From: Jiangella sp. DSM 45060 | GTDB taxonomy: Bacteria; Actinomycetota; Actinomycetes; Jiangellales; Jiangellaceae | Reading direction: 5' to 3' | Assembly: GCF_900105175.1 (NCBI RefSeq) | Contig: NZ_LT629771.1 | Span: forward strand, 124,001 to 188,000 | DNA: 64,000 bases | In this document: in pieces, positions 10,641 to 21,336 of the stretch | Numbering within the stretch: position 1 is the first letter of the stretch | Layout: each line of letters opens with the position of its first letter | The notes under the pieces: generated by a model | Seen by the model: only the letters and a program-made list of their open reading frames with translations | Databases searched by the model: none | What the model was told of the DNA's origin: nothing | Position numbers and translations under genes: made by a program

Positions 10641-11006
10641 ATGGAAGCCAGGGCTCAAGCGCGGTTCGTCCGCGTCACGCCCATGAAGGCGCGCCGTGTG
10701 GTGGACCTGATCCGTGGTATGGACGCGGACGAGGCCTCGGCGTTGCTGCGGTTCGCACCGCAGGCGGCCGCCGAGCCGGTGCGCAAGGTGCTCGAGAGCG
10801 CCATCGCGAACGCCGACGACCTCGCGGGCACGCCGCGCGAGACGCTGGTCATCGCGCAGGCGTACGTCGATGACGGCCCGACCATGAAGCGGTTCCGCCC
10901 GCGCGCCCATGGCCGCGCGAGCCGCATCAACAAGCGGACGTGCCACATCACGGTGATCGTCGATGACAAGGCGTCGATCGCTGCAGCGAAGGGAGGGGCC
11001 CGCTAG
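10641..11006 (+). CDS. rplV: 50S ribosomal protein L22
   Basis: L22 lines the exit tunnel next to L4. 121 aa starting [20 protein letters not shown]. The beta-hairpin region [21 protein letters not shown] is intact, with no insertion of the kind linked to macrolide resistance. Its stop TAG overlaps the GTG of rpsC by 1 nt. Confidence 0.97.
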   Translation: MEARAQARFVRVTPMKARRVVDLIRGMDADEASALLRFAPQAAAEPVRKVLESAIANADDLAGTPRETLVIAQAYVDDGPTMKRFRPRAHGRASRINKRTCHITVIVDDKASIAAAKGGAR

Positions 11007-11863
11007 TGGGTCAGAAGATCAACCCGCACGGGTTCCGGCTGGGCGTTTCCACCGATCACAAGAGCCGGTGGTTCGCCGACAGCACGACCCAGGGTCAGCG
11101 CTACCGTGACTACATCGCCGAGGACGTCGCCATCCGCAAGCTGATGACCGACGGCATGGAGCGCGCCGGCATCTCGCACGTCGACATCGAGCGGACGCGT
11201 GACCGCGTGCGCGTCGACATCCACACCGCCCGGCCGGGCATCGTCATCGGCCGCCGCGGCGTGGGCGCGGACCGCCTGCGTTCGGAGCTCGAGAAGCTCA
11301 CCGGCAAGCAGGTCCAGATGAACGTCCTCGAGGTCAAGCAGCCCGAGATCGACGCTCAGCTGGTCGCGCAGGGTGTGGCCGAGCAGCTGTCGGCTCGTGT
11401 GGCGTTCCGCCGCGCGATGCGCAAGGCGCTGCAGACCACCATGCGCGCCGGTGCCAAGGGCGTCCGCATCCAGTGCTCGGGTCGTCTCGGCGGCGCCGAG
11501 ATGAGCCGCTCGGAGTTCTACCGCGAGGGTCGCGTCCCGCTGCACACGCTGCGCGCCGACGTCGACTACGGCTTCTACGAGGCCCGCACCACCTTCGGCC
11601 GCATCGGCGTGAAGGTGTGGATCTACAAGGGTGACGTCAGCGGCTCCCGCGCCGAGCGCGCCGCTGAGCAGGCCGCGCAGGCCCGTGCTCAGCAGTCGCG
11701 CGGCGGCGGTGGCGGCCGTGGCCGTCCGGAGCGTCGCCGGCCGGGTGGCCGTGGCGACCGCGGCGACAACGCTCCCGCCACGCAGGCCGCCGAGGCCCCC
11801 GCGACCGCGCCCGAGGCGCCGGCCGCCGACGCCGCGGCGACCACGACGGGCCAGGAGGGCTGA
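11006..11863 (+). CDS. rpsC: 30S ribosomal protein S3 with basic/Ala-rich tail
   Basis: S3 is part of the mRNA entry site and helicase activity. 285 aa from a GTG overlapping the rplV stop. The KH domain GxxG-type turn is seen in [17 protein letters not shown], followed by the S3 C-terminal domain ([31 protein letters not shown]). The last ~65 residues are a Gly/Arg-rich then Ala/Pro-rich extension, typical of actinobacteria and probably disordered. Confidence 0.97.
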   Translation: MGQKINPHGFRLGVSTDHKSRWFADSTTQGQRYRDYIAEDVAIRKLMTDGMERAGISHVDIERTRDRVRVDIHTARPGIVIGRRGVGADRLRSELEKLTGKQVQMNVLEVKQPEIDAQLVAQGVAEQLSARVAFRRAMRKALQTTMRAGAKGVRIQCSGRLGGAEMSRSEFYREGRVPLHTLRADVDYGFYEARTTFGRIGVKVWIYKGDVSGSRAERAAEQAAQARAQQSRGGGGGRGRPERRRPGGRGDRGDNAPATQAAEAPATAPEAPAADAAATTTGQEG

Positions 11864-11867
11864 CACC

Positions 11868-12287
11868 ATGCTGATCCCTCGCAAGGTCAAGCACCGCAAG
11901 CAGCACCACCCGAAGCGCCGCGGCATGGCCAAGGGCGGCACGTCGCTGGCCTTCGGCGAGTACGGCATCCAGGCGGTCGAGGGCCACTACGTGACCAACC
12001 GCCAGATCGAGGCCGCTCGTATCGCCATCACGCGGCACATCCGCCGTGGCGGCAAGGTGTGGATCAACATCTACCCGGACCGCCCGCTGACGAAGAAGCC
12101 GGCCGAGACCCGCATGGGTTCCGGTAAGGGTTCGCCGGAGTGGTGGATCGCCAACGTGAAGCCGGGCCGGGTCATGTTCGAGCTCTCGTACCCGAACGAG
12201 ACCGTGGCTCGCGAGGCGCTCACGCGCGCGATCCACAAGCTCCCGATGAAGGCGCGCATCGTGAAGCGCGAGGCAGGTGAGTTCTGA
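11868..12287 (+). CDS. rplP: 50S ribosomal protein L16
   Basis: L16 helps place A-site tRNA. 139 aa from the ATG at 11868 ([19 protein letters not shown]), with the conserved [18 protein letters not shown] and [29 protein letters not shown]. The frame continues upstream into rpsC sequence, but this start is fixed by the family N-terminus. It overlaps the rpmC start by 1 nt. Confidence 0.98.
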   Translation: MLIPRKVKHRKQHHPKRRGMAKGGTSLAFGEYGIQAVEGHYVTNRQIEAARIAITRHIRRGGKVWINIYPDRPLTKKPAETRMGSGKGSPEWWIANVKPGRVMFELSYPNETVAREALTRAIHKLPMKARIVKREAGEF

Positions 12288-12697
12288 TGGCGATCGGTTC
12301 GAAGGACCTCGACGCCGTGTCGCTGCGCGAGCGGTCTGACGACGAGCTGGTCGAGGAGCTGCAGAAGGCCAAGGAGTCGCTGTTCAACCTGCGCTTCCAG
12401 GGTGCCACCGGTCAGCTCGAGAGCCACGGCCGGCTGAAGGCCGTCCGTCGCGACATCGCGCGCATCTACACCATCATGCGCGAGCGCGAGCTCGGCATCG
12501 TCGCCGTCGTGTCGGCGCCGGTCGAGTCGAAGAAGGCCGAGAAGGCGGAGGCCAAGGCCGAGCCGAAGAAGGCGCCGGCCAAGAAGGCCGCCGCCAAGGC
12601 CGAAGTCGAGGCCGACGACGCCGCCGAGGCGCCGAAGAAGGCCGCGCCGCGCAAGCGGACGACCAAGAAGGCCGCTGCTGAGGACGGTGCCGAGTGA
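12287..12697 (+). CDS. rpmC: 50S ribosomal protein L29 with long K/A/E-rich tail
   Basis: L29 lies near the tunnel exit next to L23. The normal ~70-residue part ([26 protein letters not shown]) is followed by about 65 residues of Lys/Ala/Glu repeats such as [12 protein letters not shown], making 136 aa, roughly twice the usual length. The tail resembles histone-H1-like basic tails and is probably disordered. It overlaps the rpsQ GTG by 4 nt. Confidence 0.96.
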   Translation: MAIGSKDLDAVSLRERSDDELVEELQKAKESLFNLRFQGATGQLESHGRLKAVRRDIARIYTIMRERELGIVAVVSAPVESKKAEKAEAKAEPKKAPAKKAAAKAEVEADDAAEAPKKAAPRKRTTKKAAAEDGAE

Positions 12698-13011
12698 GCC
12701 CCGCGAACAAGGAAGAGAACGTGACCGAGAGCCCGAAGACCGCTGGGAACGCGCCGGGCGGCCGTGGCTACCGCAAGACCCGCCAGGGCGTGGTGGTCAG
12801 CGACAAGATGGACAAGACCGTCGTCGTCACCGTCGAGGACCGCTTCAAGCACCCGCTCTACGGCAAGGTCGTCCGTCGGTCGAGCAAGCTGAAGGCCCAC
12901 GACGAGCAGAACACCGCCGGCATCGGCGACCGCGTCCTGCTCATGGAGACCCGTCCGCTGTCGGCCACGAAGCGCTGGCGCGTCGTGGAGATCCTCGAGA
13001 AGGCGAAGTAG
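12694..13011 (+). CDS. rpsQ: 30S ribosomal protein S17
   Basis: S17, a primary 16S rRNA binder with an OB fold. 105 aa from the GTG overlapping the rpmC stop; a second in-frame GTG at 12721 would give a shorter form. Conserved: [40 protein letters not shown] and [20 protein letters not shown]. rplN follows after 7 bp. Confidence 0.97.
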   Translation: MSPANKEENVTESPKTAGNAPGGRGYRKTRQGVVVSDKMDKTVVVTVEDRFKHPLYGKVVRRSSKLKAHDEQNTAGIGDRVLLMETRPLSATKRWRVVEILEKAK

Positions 13012-13018
13012 GAGCGAG

Positions 13019-13387
13019 ATGATTCAGCAGGAGTCGCGGCTGCGGGTCGCCGACAACACCGGTGCCAAGGAGCTCTTGTGCATCCGTGTGCTCGGTGGCT
13101 CCGGTCGGCGATACGCCGGCATCGGTGATGTCATCGTGGCCACCGTCAAGGACGCCATTCCCGGCGGCGCGGTCAAGAAGGGCGACGTCGTCAAGGCCGT
13201 GGTCGTGCGGACCGTGAAGGAGCGCCGCCGTCCGGACGGCTCCTACATCCGCTTCGACGAGAACGCGGCGGTCATCATCAGGGACGGCGGGGACCCGCGC
13301 GGCACGCGCATCTTCGGCCCCGTCGGTCGTGAGCTGCGGGACAAGCGTTTCATGCGCATCATCTCGCTCGCTCCGGAGGTGTTGTGA
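13019..13387 (+). CDS. rplN: 50S ribosomal protein L14
   Basis: L14 forms an intersubunit bridge and is contacted by RsfS. 122 aa, exact family length, starting [20 protein letters not shown]. Conserved [17 protein letters not shown] and [28 protein letters not shown]. Its stop overlaps the rplX GTG. Confidence 0.98.
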   Translation: MIQQESRLRVADNTGAKELLCIRVLGGSGRRYAGIGDVIVATVKDAIPGGAVKKGDVVKAVVVRTVKERRRPDGSYIRFDENAAVIIRDGGDPRGTRIFGPVGRELRDKRFMRIISLAPEVL

Positions 13388-13728
13388 GCATGAAGATCAA
13401 GAAGGGTGACAAGGTCGTCGTCATCGCCGGCAAGGACAAGGGCCTGGTGGGCAAGGTCATCGCGGCCTACCCGCGCCAGGAGCGTGTCCTCGTCGAGGGC
13501 GTCAACCGCATCACCAAGCACCAGAAGCCGACTCAGACGGCGCGTGGTACGCAGCAGTCCGGTGGGATCATCCACCAGGAGGCGCCCATCCACATCTCGA
13601 ACGTGCAGCTCGCGGTCGAGGCCGACGTCGACGGCAAGAAGAAGACGGTGGGCACCCGGGTCGGGTACCGCATCGACGACAACGGCAACAAGGTCCGGTT
13701 CGCCAAGCGCACCGGTGAGGACATCTGA
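13384..13728 (+). CDS. rplX: 50S ribosomal protein L24
   Basis: L24 is an early assembly protein with a KOW motif ([22 protein letters not shown]). 114 aa if started at the GTG overlapping rplN; an ATG two codons later (13390) is an equally possible start. It overlaps the rplE ATG by 1 nt. Confidence 0.97.
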   Translation: MSMKIKKGDKVVVIAGKDKGLVGKVIAAYPRQERVLVEGVNRITKHQKPTQTARGTQQSGGIIHQEAPIHISNVQLAVEADVDGKKKTVGTRVGYRIDDNGNKVRFAKRTGEDI

Positions 13729-14297
13729 TGACCACCACCACTGAGACCCGCGCTCTGCCGCGGCTCAAGCAGCGCTACCGCGACGAGATCATCGCGGGGC
13801 TGCGCGAGCAGTTCCAGATCGCGAACGTCATGCAGGTGCCGACCGTGACCAAGGTCGTCGTCAACATGGGTGTCGGCGAGGCCGCTCGTGACGCGAAGCT
13901 GATCGAGGGCGCCATCGCCGACCTCGCGGCCATCACGGGCCAGCGTCCGCAGGTCACCAAGGCGCGCAAGTCCATCGCGCAGTTCAAGCTGCGCGAGGGC
14001 ATGCCGATCGGTGCGCACGCGACGCTGCGCGGCGACCGCATGTGGGAGTTCCTGGACCGCCTGGTGACCATCGCGCTGCCCCGTATCCGGGACTTCCGCG
14101 GCCTGTCGGGCAAGCAGTTCGACGGCAACGGGAACTACACGTTCGGTCTCAACGAGCAGTCGATGTTCCACGAGATCGACCAGGACAAGATCGACCGGGT
14201 CCGCGGCATGGACATCACGGTCGTCACGACCGCGACCAACGACGACCAGGGTCGGGCGCTGCTCAAGCTGCTCGGTTTCCCGTTCAAGGAGAACTGA
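13728..14297 (+). CDS. rplE: 50S ribosomal protein L5
   Basis: L5 binds 5S rRNA and contacts S13. 189 aa with a short Thr-rich lead ([17 protein letters not shown]). Conserved [54 protein letters not shown] and the C-terminal LLKLLGFPF. rpsZ follows 1 nt after its stop. Confidence 0.98.
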   Translation: MTTTTETRALPRLKQRYRDEIIAGLREQFQIANVMQVPTVTKVVVNMGVGEAARDAKLIEGAIADLAAITGQRPQVTKARKSIAQFKLREGMPIGAHATLRGDRMWEFLDRLVTIALPRIRDFRGLSGKQFDGNGNYTFGLNEQSMFHEIDQDKIDRVRGMDITVVTTATNDDQGRALLKLLGFPFKEN

Positions 14298-14298
14298 C

Positions 14299-14484
14299 GT
14301 GGCAAAGAAGGCGCTTGTCATCAAGGCCGCGCGCAAGCAGAAGTTCGCCGTGCGCGCGTACACGCGGTGCCAGAAGTGCGGCCGTCCGCACTCGGTGTAC
14401 CGCAAGTTCGGGCTGTGCCGGGTGTGCCTGCGCGAGATGGCGCACCGCGGCGAGCTGCCGGGCGTGACCAAATCCAGCTGGTAA
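14299..14484 (+). CDS. rpsZ: 30S ribosomal protein S14, zinc-binding short form
   Basis: 61-aa type Z S14 from a GTG. It carries the zinc ribbon CQKC ... CRVC (CxxC-x12-CxxC) and the C-terminal LPGVTKSSW. This is the zinc-dependent (C+) paralogue; many actinobacteria keep a zinc-free copy elsewhere under Zur control, but none is in this window. A 92-bp gap precedes rpsH. Confidence 0.97.
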   Translation: MAKKALVIKAARKQKFAVRAYTRCQKCGRPHSVYRKFGLCRVCLREMAHRGELPGVTKSSW

Positions 14485-14576
14485 TTGGCCAAGCTGGTAG
14501 TAGCCCCGAACCCCAGACCCATTGTTCGTCGCAGGTCCGCACAGCGGAAACCACGACGGGAAAGCGGCAACCACAC

Positions 14577-14984
14577 ATGACCATGACCGACCCGATCGCA
14601 GACATGCTCACCCGTCTGCGCAACGCCAACACGGCGCACCACGACACCGTGGCGATGCCGCACAGCAAGATCAAGGTGAACATCGCCGAGATCCTCAAGC
14701 AGCAGGGCTACATCGCCGGGTTCTCCGTGCGCGAGCCGGCCGAGGACCAGGTCGGCAAGACGCTCGAGCTCACCCTGAAGTACGGCCCGTCCCGCGAGCG
14801 CTCGATCGCCGGCATCCGCCGCGTCAGCAAGCCGGGTCTGCGGGTCTACGCGAAGGCGACGAACATGCCGCGCGTGCTCGGTGGGCTGGGCGTCGCCATC
14901 ATCTCCACGTCGCAGGGCCTGCTCACGGGTCAGGCGGCGGCCAAGCAGGGTGTGGGCGGGGAAGTCCTCGCCTACGTCTGGTAA
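14577..14984 (+). CDS. rpsH: 30S ribosomal protein S8
   Basis: S8 binds helix 21 of 16S rRNA; its E. coli homologue represses the spc operon. 135 aa from the ATG at 14577 ([18 protein letters not shown]). Conserved [25 protein letters not shown] and [19 protein letters not shown]. The frame is open upstream, but the family N-terminus defines the start. Confidence 0.98.
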   Translation: MTMTDPIADMLTRLRNANTAHHDTVAMPHSKIKVNIAEILKQQGYIAGFSVREPAEDQVGKTLELTLKYGPSRERSIAGIRRVSKPGLRVYAKATNMPRVLGGLGVAIISTSQGLLTGQAAAKQGVGGEVLAYVW

Positions 14985-15004
14985 CGGGAAAGGAGCGCAT
15001 ACTC

Positions 15005-15544
15005 ATGTCGCGCATCGGCAAGCTCCCGATCCCGGTACCGTCCGGCGTCCAGGTCGACATCGACGGCCGCGCGGTCAAGGTCACGGGCCCCAAGGGCACG
15101 CTGAACCACACGCTGCCCGAGGTCATCGGCGTCGAGAAGGGCGACGACGGCACGCTGCAGGTCGTCCGCCCCGACGACGAGCGTGAGAGCCGCGCCCTGC
15201 ACGGGCTCACCCGCACGCTGGTCGCCAACATGGTCACCGGTGTCACGGACGGGTACGTCAAGAAGCTCGAGATCGTCGGCGTCGGCTACCGCGTCACGGC
15301 CAAGGGCCAGAACCTCGAGTTCGCACTCGGCTTCAGCCACCCGGTCGTCGTCGAGCCGCCCGAGGGCATCACGTTCGCCGTCGAGTCGCCCACCAAGTTC
15401 TCGGTGCAGGGCATCGACAAGCAGAAGGTCGGCGAGATCGCGGCGAACATCCGCAAGATCCGCAAGCCCGAGCCGTACAAGGGCAAGGGCGTGCGCTACG
15501 AGGGCGAGCACGTCCGGCGCAAGGTCGGAAAGGCTGGTAAGTAA
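15005..15544 (+). CDS. rplF: 50S ribosomal protein L6
   Basis: L6 sits near the factor-binding site. 179 aa from the ATG at 15005 ([20 protein letters not shown]) with AAAGGAG-type SD upstream. Two tandem L6 folds, with the C-terminal [25 protein letters not shown]. The rplR ATG follows 3 nt after the stop. Confidence 0.98.
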   Translation: MSRIGKLPIPVPSGVQVDIDGRAVKVTGPKGTLNHTLPEVIGVEKGDDGTLQVVRPDDERESRALHGLTRTLVANMVTGVTDGYVKKLEIVGVGYRVTAKGQNLEFALGFSHPVVVEPPEGITFAVESPTKFSVQGIDKQKVGEIAANIRKIRKPEPYKGKGVRYEGEHVRRKVGKAGK

Positions 15545-15547
15545 CAC

Positions 15548-15931
15548 ATGGGCATCGCGATCAATCGCCAGATCAGGAAGGGCGACAAGCGGGCTGCCCG
15601 GGACCGCCGGCACCTGCGGGTCCGGAAGAAGGTCACCGGCACGGCCGAGCGTCCGCGCCTGGTCGTCACCCGGTCGCTGCGGCACATGGTGGTCCAGGTC
15701 GTCGACGACGCCACCGGCCGCACCCTTGCCTCGGCCACCAGCATGGAAGCCGACCTGCGCTCGCTCGACGGCGACAAGACCGCCAAGGCACGTCGCGTCG
15801 GCGAGCTCGTCGCCGACCGCGCCAAGGCGGCCGGTGTCGAGGCCGTGGTCTTCGACCGTGGCGGCAACCAGTACCACGGCCGGGTGGCCGCGGTGGCGGA
15901 GGGCGCCCGCGAGGGCGGCCTGAAGCTCTGA
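15548..15931 (+). CDS. rplR: 50S ribosomal protein L18
   Basis: L18 binds 5S rRNA together with L5. 127 aa starting [20 protein letters not shown]. Conserved [20 protein letters not shown] and [26 protein letters not shown]. Confidence 0.97.
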   Translation: MGIAINRQIRKGDKRAARDRRHLRVRKKVTGTAERPRLVVTRSLRHMVVQVVDDATGRTLASATSMEADLRSLDGDKTAKARRVGELVADRAKAAGVEAVVFDRGGNQYHGRVAAVAEGAREGGLKL

Positions 15932-15966
15932 CAGCGATCGAAATCTCGAGAGGATAGAGGGACATC

Positions 15967-16580
<614 letters not shown>

Positions 16581-16584
<4 letters not shown>

Positions 16585-16763
16585 GCGGCCAGCTGAAGGT
16601 CCGTCAGGTCAAGAGCCCGATCGGCGGGACGTCGTCCCAGCGCAACACGCTGCGCTCGCTCGGCCTGAAGCGGATCGGACACGAGGTCGTCAAGGAGGAC
16701 CGCCCTGAGATCCGGGGCATGGTCAAGACGGTGTCGCACCTCGTCACCGTCGAGGAGGTCTGA
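16581..16763 (+). CDS. rpmD: 50S ribosomal protein L30
   Basis: L30, a 60-aa protein of the large subunit, starting at an ATG overlapping the rpsE stop (ATGA). Conserved [20 protein letters not shown] and [20 protein letters not shown] with a C-terminal [10 protein letters not shown]. Normal length. Confidence 0.97.
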
Positions 16764-16768
16764 GAGGC

Positions 16769-17218
16769 ATGAGCAACTCGCCGCTGAAGCCGCATCACCT
16801 GCGGCCGGCCCCCGGCGCCAAGACCGCGAAGACCCGTGTGGGTCGCGGTGAGGCGTCGAAGGGCAAGACCGCGGGTCGCGGTACCAAGGGCACGAAGGCC
16901 CGTTACCAGGTGCCGGCCCGCTTCGAGGGCGGGCAGATGCCGCTGCACATGCGCCTGCCGAAGCTGAAGGGGTTCAAGAACCCGTTCCGCGTCGAGTTCC
17001 AGGTCGTGAACCTGGACAAGCTGGCGTCGCTCTTCCCGGAGGGCGGGGACGTCACCGTCGACGACCTCGTGGCCAAGGGCGCTGTGCGGGCCGGCAAGCC
17101 GGTCAAGGTTCTGGGCACCGGTGAGATCTCGGTTGCGCTGCGAGTGAACGCGAACGCGTTCTCCACCAGCGCGAAGGAGAAGATCACCGCTGCTGGGGGC
17201 ACCGCCACCGAGGTGTAG
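16769..17218 (+). CDS. rplO: 50S ribosomal protein L15
   Basis: L15, a late assembly protein near the central protuberance. 149 aa with the basic, glycine-rich N-terminal tail ([19 protein letters not shown]) and the globular C-terminal half. It is the last gene of the spc block; 172 bp then separate it from secY, where I see no gene and only a weak possible promoter (TACCGT near 17310). Confidence 0.97.
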   Translation: MSNSPLKPHHLRPAPGAKTAKTRVGRGEASKGKTAGRGTKGTKARYQVPARFEGGQMPLHMRLPKLKGFKNPFRVEFQVVNLDKLASLFPEGGDVTVDDLVAKGAVRAGKPVKVLGTGEISVALRVNANAFSTSAKEKITAAGGTATEV

Positions 17219-17390
17219 GTGTTCCGCATCGTGAGTCCGGACGGTCCCGAGAGCGTCTAGTCGTCTTACCAGGCGGCAGGCGCTTTCGGTCGTTCGGACC
17301 CGGCGGTGTTACCGTCTTTTCCGTCCGTACCACCGCGCCGGTTTCGACCCAGCAGTCGTCTCCGCCGTCGGCCACGCAGGAGGCCCTGAA

Positions 17391-18695
17391 GTGCTCAGAG
17401 TGTTCGCGCAGGCGTTCCGTACACCTGACCTGCGCACGAAATTGCTGTTCACGCTGGGCATCATCGCGATCTTCCGGGTCGGTTCGGTCCTGCCCACGCC
17501 CGGCGTCGACGTCCCGGCGGTACGGACCTGTGTGGACCTCGCCGGCAACGAGGGCATCTACGGGATGCTCAACCTGTTCTCCGGCGGGGCGATGCTGCAG
17601 CTGGCCGTCTTCGCGCTCGGCATCATCCCGTACATCACCGCCAGCATCATCCTGCAGCTGCTGACGGTCGTGATCCCCCGCATCGAGGCGCTGCGCAAGG
17701 AAGGCGCGTCCGGGCAGGCTCAGATCACGCAGTACACCCGGTACCTCACCATCGGCCTGGCGCTGCTGCAGTCGACCACCATCGTCACGCTGGCCCGCCG
17801 CGGGCAGTTCTTCCCGAACTGCCCCGAAGAGGTCCTGCAGGACGACTCGCTGACCACCGCCGCCATCATGATCATCGTCATGACGGCCGGCACCGGCCTG
17901 GTCATGTGGCTGGGCGAGCTCATCACCGACCGCGGCGTCGGCAACGGCATGTCGCTGCTGATCTTCACCCAGATCGTCGCCAGCGTGCCGAGCATGTTCT
18001 GGAGCATCCAGACCAGCCGCGGCTGGGGCGTCTTCGGCCTGGTCGTCGTGGTCGCGCTGATCGTCGTCGCGCTCATCGTCTTCGTCGAGCAGGCACAACG
18101 GCGCATCCCGGTCCAGTACGCCAAGCGGATGGTCGGCAGGCGCATGTACGGCGGCTCGGCCACGTACATCCCGCTGAAGATCAACCAGGCCGGCGTCATC
18201 CCGGTCATCTTCGCGTCGTCGCTGCTCTACATCCCGCTGCTGGCCGCGCAGTTCAACCAGACGTCCGGCTGGGCGCTCTGGATCCAGGACAACTTCACCC
18301 GCGGCACCCACCCCGCGTACATCGCGGCGTACTTCCTGCTGATCGTCGGGTTCGCGTTCTTCTACGTGTCCATCACGTTCAACCCGAAGGACATCTCCGA
18401 CAACATGAAGCGCTACGGCGGCTTCGTGCCGGGCATCCGCGCCGGCCGGGCCACCGAGGAGTACCTGGCCTACGTGCTCAACCGCATCACGTCGGCCGGC
18501 GCCATCTACCTGGCGCTCGTGGCCCTGTTGCCACTGCTGGCCTTCAACGTGCTGAACCCCGCCGACGGCGGCCAGTCGTTCAACAACATGTTCGGCGGCA
18601 CCTCCATCCTGATCATGGTCGGTGTCGGCCTGCAGACCGTGCAGCAGATCGAGAGCCAGCTGCAGCAGCGCAACTACGAGGGGTTCTTGCGGTGA
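17391..18695 (+). CDS. secY: Preprotein translocase subunit SecY
   Basis: The channel subunit of the SecYEG translocon in the cytoplasmic membrane. 434 aa from a GTG preceded by AGGAGG. Ten hydrophobic segments can be traced, with LLFTLGIIAIFRVGSVLPTPGVD as TM1 and the plug region, then the conserved FALGIIPYITASIILQLL. The cytoplasmic loop RMVGRRMYGGSATYIPLKINQAGVIP is intact (cited by its ends RMVGRR and GVIP). Its stop overlaps the adk GTG. Confidence 0.98.
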   Translation: MLRVFAQAFRTPDLRTKLLFTLGIIAIFRVGSVLPTPGVDVPAVRTCVDLAGNEGIYGMLNLFSGGAMLQLAVFALGIIPYITASIILQLLTVVIPRIEALRKEGASGQAQITQYTRYLTIGLALLQSTTIVTLARRGQFFPNCPEEVLQDDSLTTAAIMIIVMTAGTGLVMWLGELITDRGVGNGMSLLIFTQIVASVPSMFWSIQTSRGWGVFGLVVVVALIVVALIVFVEQAQRRIPVQYAKRMVGRRMYGGSATYIPLKINQAGVIPVIFASSLLYIPLLAAQFNQTSGWALWIQDNFTRGTHPAYIAAYFLLIVGFAFFYVSITFNPKDISDNMKRYGGFVPGIRAGRATEEYLAYVLNRITSAGAIYLALVALLPLLAFNVLNPADGGQSFNNMFGGTSILIMVGVGLQTVQQIESQLQQRNYEGFLR

Positions 18696-19273
18696 CGCGA
18701 CTGTTGATCATGGGCCCGCCGGGTGCGGGCAAGGGCACGCAGGCCGAACTGGTGGCGAAGCGGTTCGCCGTTCCGGCCATCTCCACCGGCGACATCTTCC
18801 GGTCCAACATCGCCGACGAGACCGACCTCGGCCGTCAGGTGAAGGGCTACCTCGACTCCGGCCGGTACGTGCCGGACGAGCTGACCAACGAGGTGGTCCG
18901 CGACCGCCTCACGCGGGCCGACGTCGCCGACGGCTTCCTGCTCGACGGCTATCCGCGCACGCTGGCCCAGGTCGACTTCCTCGACAAGGTGCTGGCCGAG
19001 CACGGCCACGAGATCGACCACGTCATCGTGCTCAACGTCGACGTCGACGAGGTCGTCAAACGGCTGCACGAGCGGGCGCTCAAGGAGGGTCGCGAGGACG
19101 ACACCCCCGAGACCATCCGCAAGCGGCAGGAGCTCTACCTCGAGCAGACCGCCCCGCTGATCGCGGTGTACCGCGAGCGCGGCCTCGTCTTCGAGGTCGA
19201 CGGCCTGGGCAGCGTCGACGACGTGCAGCAGCGGGTGGCCGACGCCATCGAGCAGCCGCCGCAGCCGCACTAG
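18692..19273 (+). CDS. adk: Adenylate kinase (short-lid form)
   Basis: Interconverts ATP + AMP and 2 ADP. 193 aa from the GTG overlapping the secY stop. P-loop GPPGAGKGTQ at residues 8-17, the NMP-binding region STGDIFRSNI, and DGYPRTLAQ. It lacks the ~28-residue zinc-type lid insertion, as is common in actinobacteria. It lies in the usual secY-adk-map order. Confidence 0.98.
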   Translation: MTRLLIMGPPGAGKGTQAELVAKRFAVPAISTGDIFRSNIADETDLGRQVKGYLDSGRYVPDELTNEVVRDRLTRADVADGFLLDGYPRTLAQVDFLDKVLAEHGHEIDHVIVLNVDVDEVVKRLHERALKEGREDDTPETIRKRQELYLEQTAPLIAVYRERGLVFEVDGLGSVDDVQQRVADAIEQPPQPH

Positions 19274-19291
19274 GGTCTTCCAGGAGCCACC

Positions 19292-20107
19292 ATCGAGATC
19301 AAGTCGCCGGAGCAGCTGGCCGGCATGCGCGCGGCCGGGCTGGTCGTCGCCGAGATCCACGAGGTGATGCGCGCGGCCATCGTGCCGGGCGCCACCCCGC
19401 AGGACCTCGACGCGATCGCCCGGCGCGAGCTGGCCGCCCGCGGCGCCACGTCGAACTTCCTCGGCTACGGCGGCTTCCCAGCCACGGTGTGCGTCTCGGT
19501 CAACGACGTCGTCGTCCACGGCATCCCCGACGCCACGCCGTTCCGCGACGGCGACATCGTCTCGCTCGACTTCGGCGCGGTGCTCGACGGCTGGCACGGC
19601 GACGCCGCGGTGACGGTGCCCGTCGGCTCCGGCGACCTGCCCGACGACGTCGCGCGGCTGCTGACCGACTGCGAGGACGCGCTGTGGTCGGGCATCGCGG
19701 CGATGAAGGCCGGCCGGCGGTTGCGCGACATCGGCACCGCCATCGAGAAGACCATCGAGGCGCGGGGCGACTACGGCATCGTCGAGGAGTACGGCGGCCA
19801 CGGCATCGGCACCGCGATGCACATGGACCCGCACGTCATGAACTACCGCACCCGCCAGCGCGGCCCGAAGCTGGTGCCCGGCCTGTGCCTCGCTGTCGAG
19901 CCGATGATCACCCTCGGCGGCCCCGAGACGCACGTCCTGCCCGACGAGTGGACCGTCAAGACCGACGACGGCTCCTGGGCCGCGCACTTCGAGCACAGCA
20001 TCGCCGTCACGCCCGAGGGCCCGTGGGTCCTCACCGCCCTCGACGGCGGCGCCGAGCGGCTGGCGGCCCTCGGCGTGCCCGCCGCCGCTACCTCGCGCCA
20101 CGCCTGA
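19292..20107 (+). CDS. map: Methionine aminopeptidase type I, apparent ATC start
   Basis: Removes the initiator Met from nascent proteins. The metal-binding residues of the pita-bread fold are present: SLDFGAVLDGWHGDAAVT (two Asp), the HGIG histidine, and VEPMITLGG (Glu). The family N-terminus IEIKSPEQLAGMRAAG begins with ATC at 19292, 5 nt after an AGGAG. Between the adk stop and the internal ATG at 19325 the frame has no ATG, GTG or TTG. So either ATC initiates translation (271 aa), or a shorter protein starts at 19325 (260 aa) or CTG 19316, or the base is a sequencing error. It is followed by 252 bp without a gene. Confidence 0.9.
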   Translation: MEIKSPEQLAGMRAAGLVVAEIHEVMRAAIVPGATPQDLDAIARRELAARGATSNFLGYGGFPATVCVSVNDVVVHGIPDATPFRDGDIVSLDFGAVLDGWHGDAAVTVPVGSGDLPDDVARLLTDCEDALWSGIAAMKAGRRLRDIGTAIEKTIEARGDYGIVEEYGGHGIGTAMHMDPHVMNYRTRQRGPKLVPGLCLAVEPMITLGGPETHVLPDEWTVKTDDGSWAAHFEHSIAVTPEGPWVLTALDGGAERLAALGVPAAATSRHA

Positions 20108-20365
20108 CCCGTCCGCCACCGCTGCCCGTCATGGGCCTGCTCTCCGGGGTGGTCCGTCCGCTGCCCCTTGCAATGAGCGCCGATACGCATCATGGTCGGG
20201 CGCGGGGGCGGCGAGAGCTTCATGACGATGTGCGTCGATGGTCGCCGAGGCGCCCGCGAGGGGACGTGATCATGGCCGACGGCGCCGCACCCGGGGGTGT
20301 CCCCGGGGCGAACTGGGGGGTTACCCCGATAGGCGGACCCCGCCGGGCGGCGGATACTGGTGCGC

Positions 20366-20824
20366 ATGGGAGCCGAGCGGTTCGAGATGCGCGCCAGCGA
20401 CGCCGATCGCGATCGCGTGGCCGAGATCCTGCGCGACGCGCACGGTGAGGGCCGGCTGAGCCAGGACGAGCTGCTGCTGCGGGTCGAGACGACCTACGCG
20501 GCGAAGACGTACCAGGACCTCGACCGCGTCATCGCCGACCTCCCGGTGCGCCGTCAGCCGGCCGGCATCATGCCGCGTCCGCTGTCCGCGCCGCGCCCGG
20601 CGCCGCGCCGCACGGGCCGGCGCATCGCGCGCGGCCTGCTGACCGGCGCATGGTGGTTCTACGGCTTCGTCGTGGCCCTCAACCTCATGGTGTGGATGCT
20701 GGTCAGCATCGGTGGCGGCGGCCCCGAGTACTTCTGGCCCATGTGGGTGGCCGGGCCGTGGGGCCTGCTGCTCGGCGGCCTGGAGATGGCGTACCGTTCC
20801 CGGGAGACGCCCGCGCCACGGTGA
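20366..20824 (+). CDS. DUF1707 membrane protein
   Basis: 152 aa. The N-terminal ~55 residues match the DUF1707 pattern ([24 protein letters not shown] then LDEL-type [22 protein letters not shown], here cited by segments under 20). A basic linker is followed by two hydrophobic helices ([20 protein letters not shown] and [19 protein letters not shown]). GTG 20360 is an alternative start; GATACT at 20353-20358 suggests a leaderless transcript from 20366. The function of the family is poorly defined; it is often found next to sensor or regulatory genes. Its place between map and infA is unusual. Confidence 0.75.
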   Translation: MGAERFEMRASDADRDRVAEILRDAHGEGRLSQDELLLRVETTYAAKTYQDLDRVIADLPVRRQPAGIMPRPLSAPRPAPRRTGRRIARGLLTGAWWFYGFVVALNLMVWMLVSIGGGGPEYFWPMWVAGPWGLLLGGLEMAYRSRETPAPR

Positions 20825-20849
20825 CCGCGGGTCGGCTTGCCTCACACGA

Positions 20850-20880
20850 TTGGCCTCTGGTAGGCCCAGTACCGTACAAT
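20850..20880 (+). promoter_or_regulatory. Candidate promoter of the infA-rpmJ-rpsM operon
   Basis: TTGGCC (20850-20855), 19-bp spacer, TACAAT (20875-20880). The 11-mer CGATTGGCCTC (20848-20858) is identical to the S10 promoter region. The -10 is close to consensus. Confidence 0.65.
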
Positions 20881-20928
20881 TTCTGGTCGGCCCACTGTGG
20901 TCTGTTTCGTTGCGCCCTGCGGCTGGTT

Positions 20929-20982
20929 CCGGTCGTGTCTTCGACCGGGACGGGGTGCACGCGACAGCTCGCCGCCCGTCCC
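20929..20982 (+). promoter_or_regulatory. infA leader inverted repeats
   Basis: Two overlapping perfect inverted repeats lie in the ~160-nt leader: CCGGTCG/CGACCGG (20929-20948, 6-nt loop) and GGGACGGG/CCCGTCCC (20947-20982). They share two bases, so they could be alternative folds. Regulatory function is not shown. Confidence 0.35.
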
Positions 20983-21048
20983 TCCCAGGACTCCCGGTGG
21001 CGTGGTGTGCCGAGGCGGAAGACGACCGACAGAAGAAGTGCGGAGGAC

Positions 21049-21270
21049 ATGCCGAAGAAGGACGGGGTCATCGAGATCGAGGGCACCGTGACCGAGGCTC
21101 TCCCGAACGCCATGTTCCGGGTAGAGCTGTCCAACGGTCACAAGGTGCTCGCCCACATTTCCGGCAAGATGCGTCAGCACTACATCCGGATCCTTCCCGA
21201 GGACCGGGTGGTGGTGGAGCTCAGCCCGTACGACTTGACCCGCGGTCGCATCGTCTACCGCTACAAGTAA
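21049..21270 (+). CDS. infA: Translation initiation factor IF-1
   Basis: IF-1, a 73-aa OB-fold protein that blocks the A site during initiation. The ATG at 21049 has GGAGG upstream. Start [20 protein letters not shown], end [11 protein letters not shown]; both match the family exactly. It heads the infA-rpmJ-rpsM-rpsK-rpsD cluster. Confidence 0.98.
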   Translation: MPKKDGVIEIEGTVTEALPNAMFRVELSNGHKVLAHISGKMRQHYIRILPEDRVVVELSPYDLTRGRIVYRYK

Positions 21271-21336
21271 CCACGACCTCTGCCGGCGGCTTCGGCCAAC
21301 TCCGAACTCTCGGCACACGTCAAGAAAGAGTCCCCG

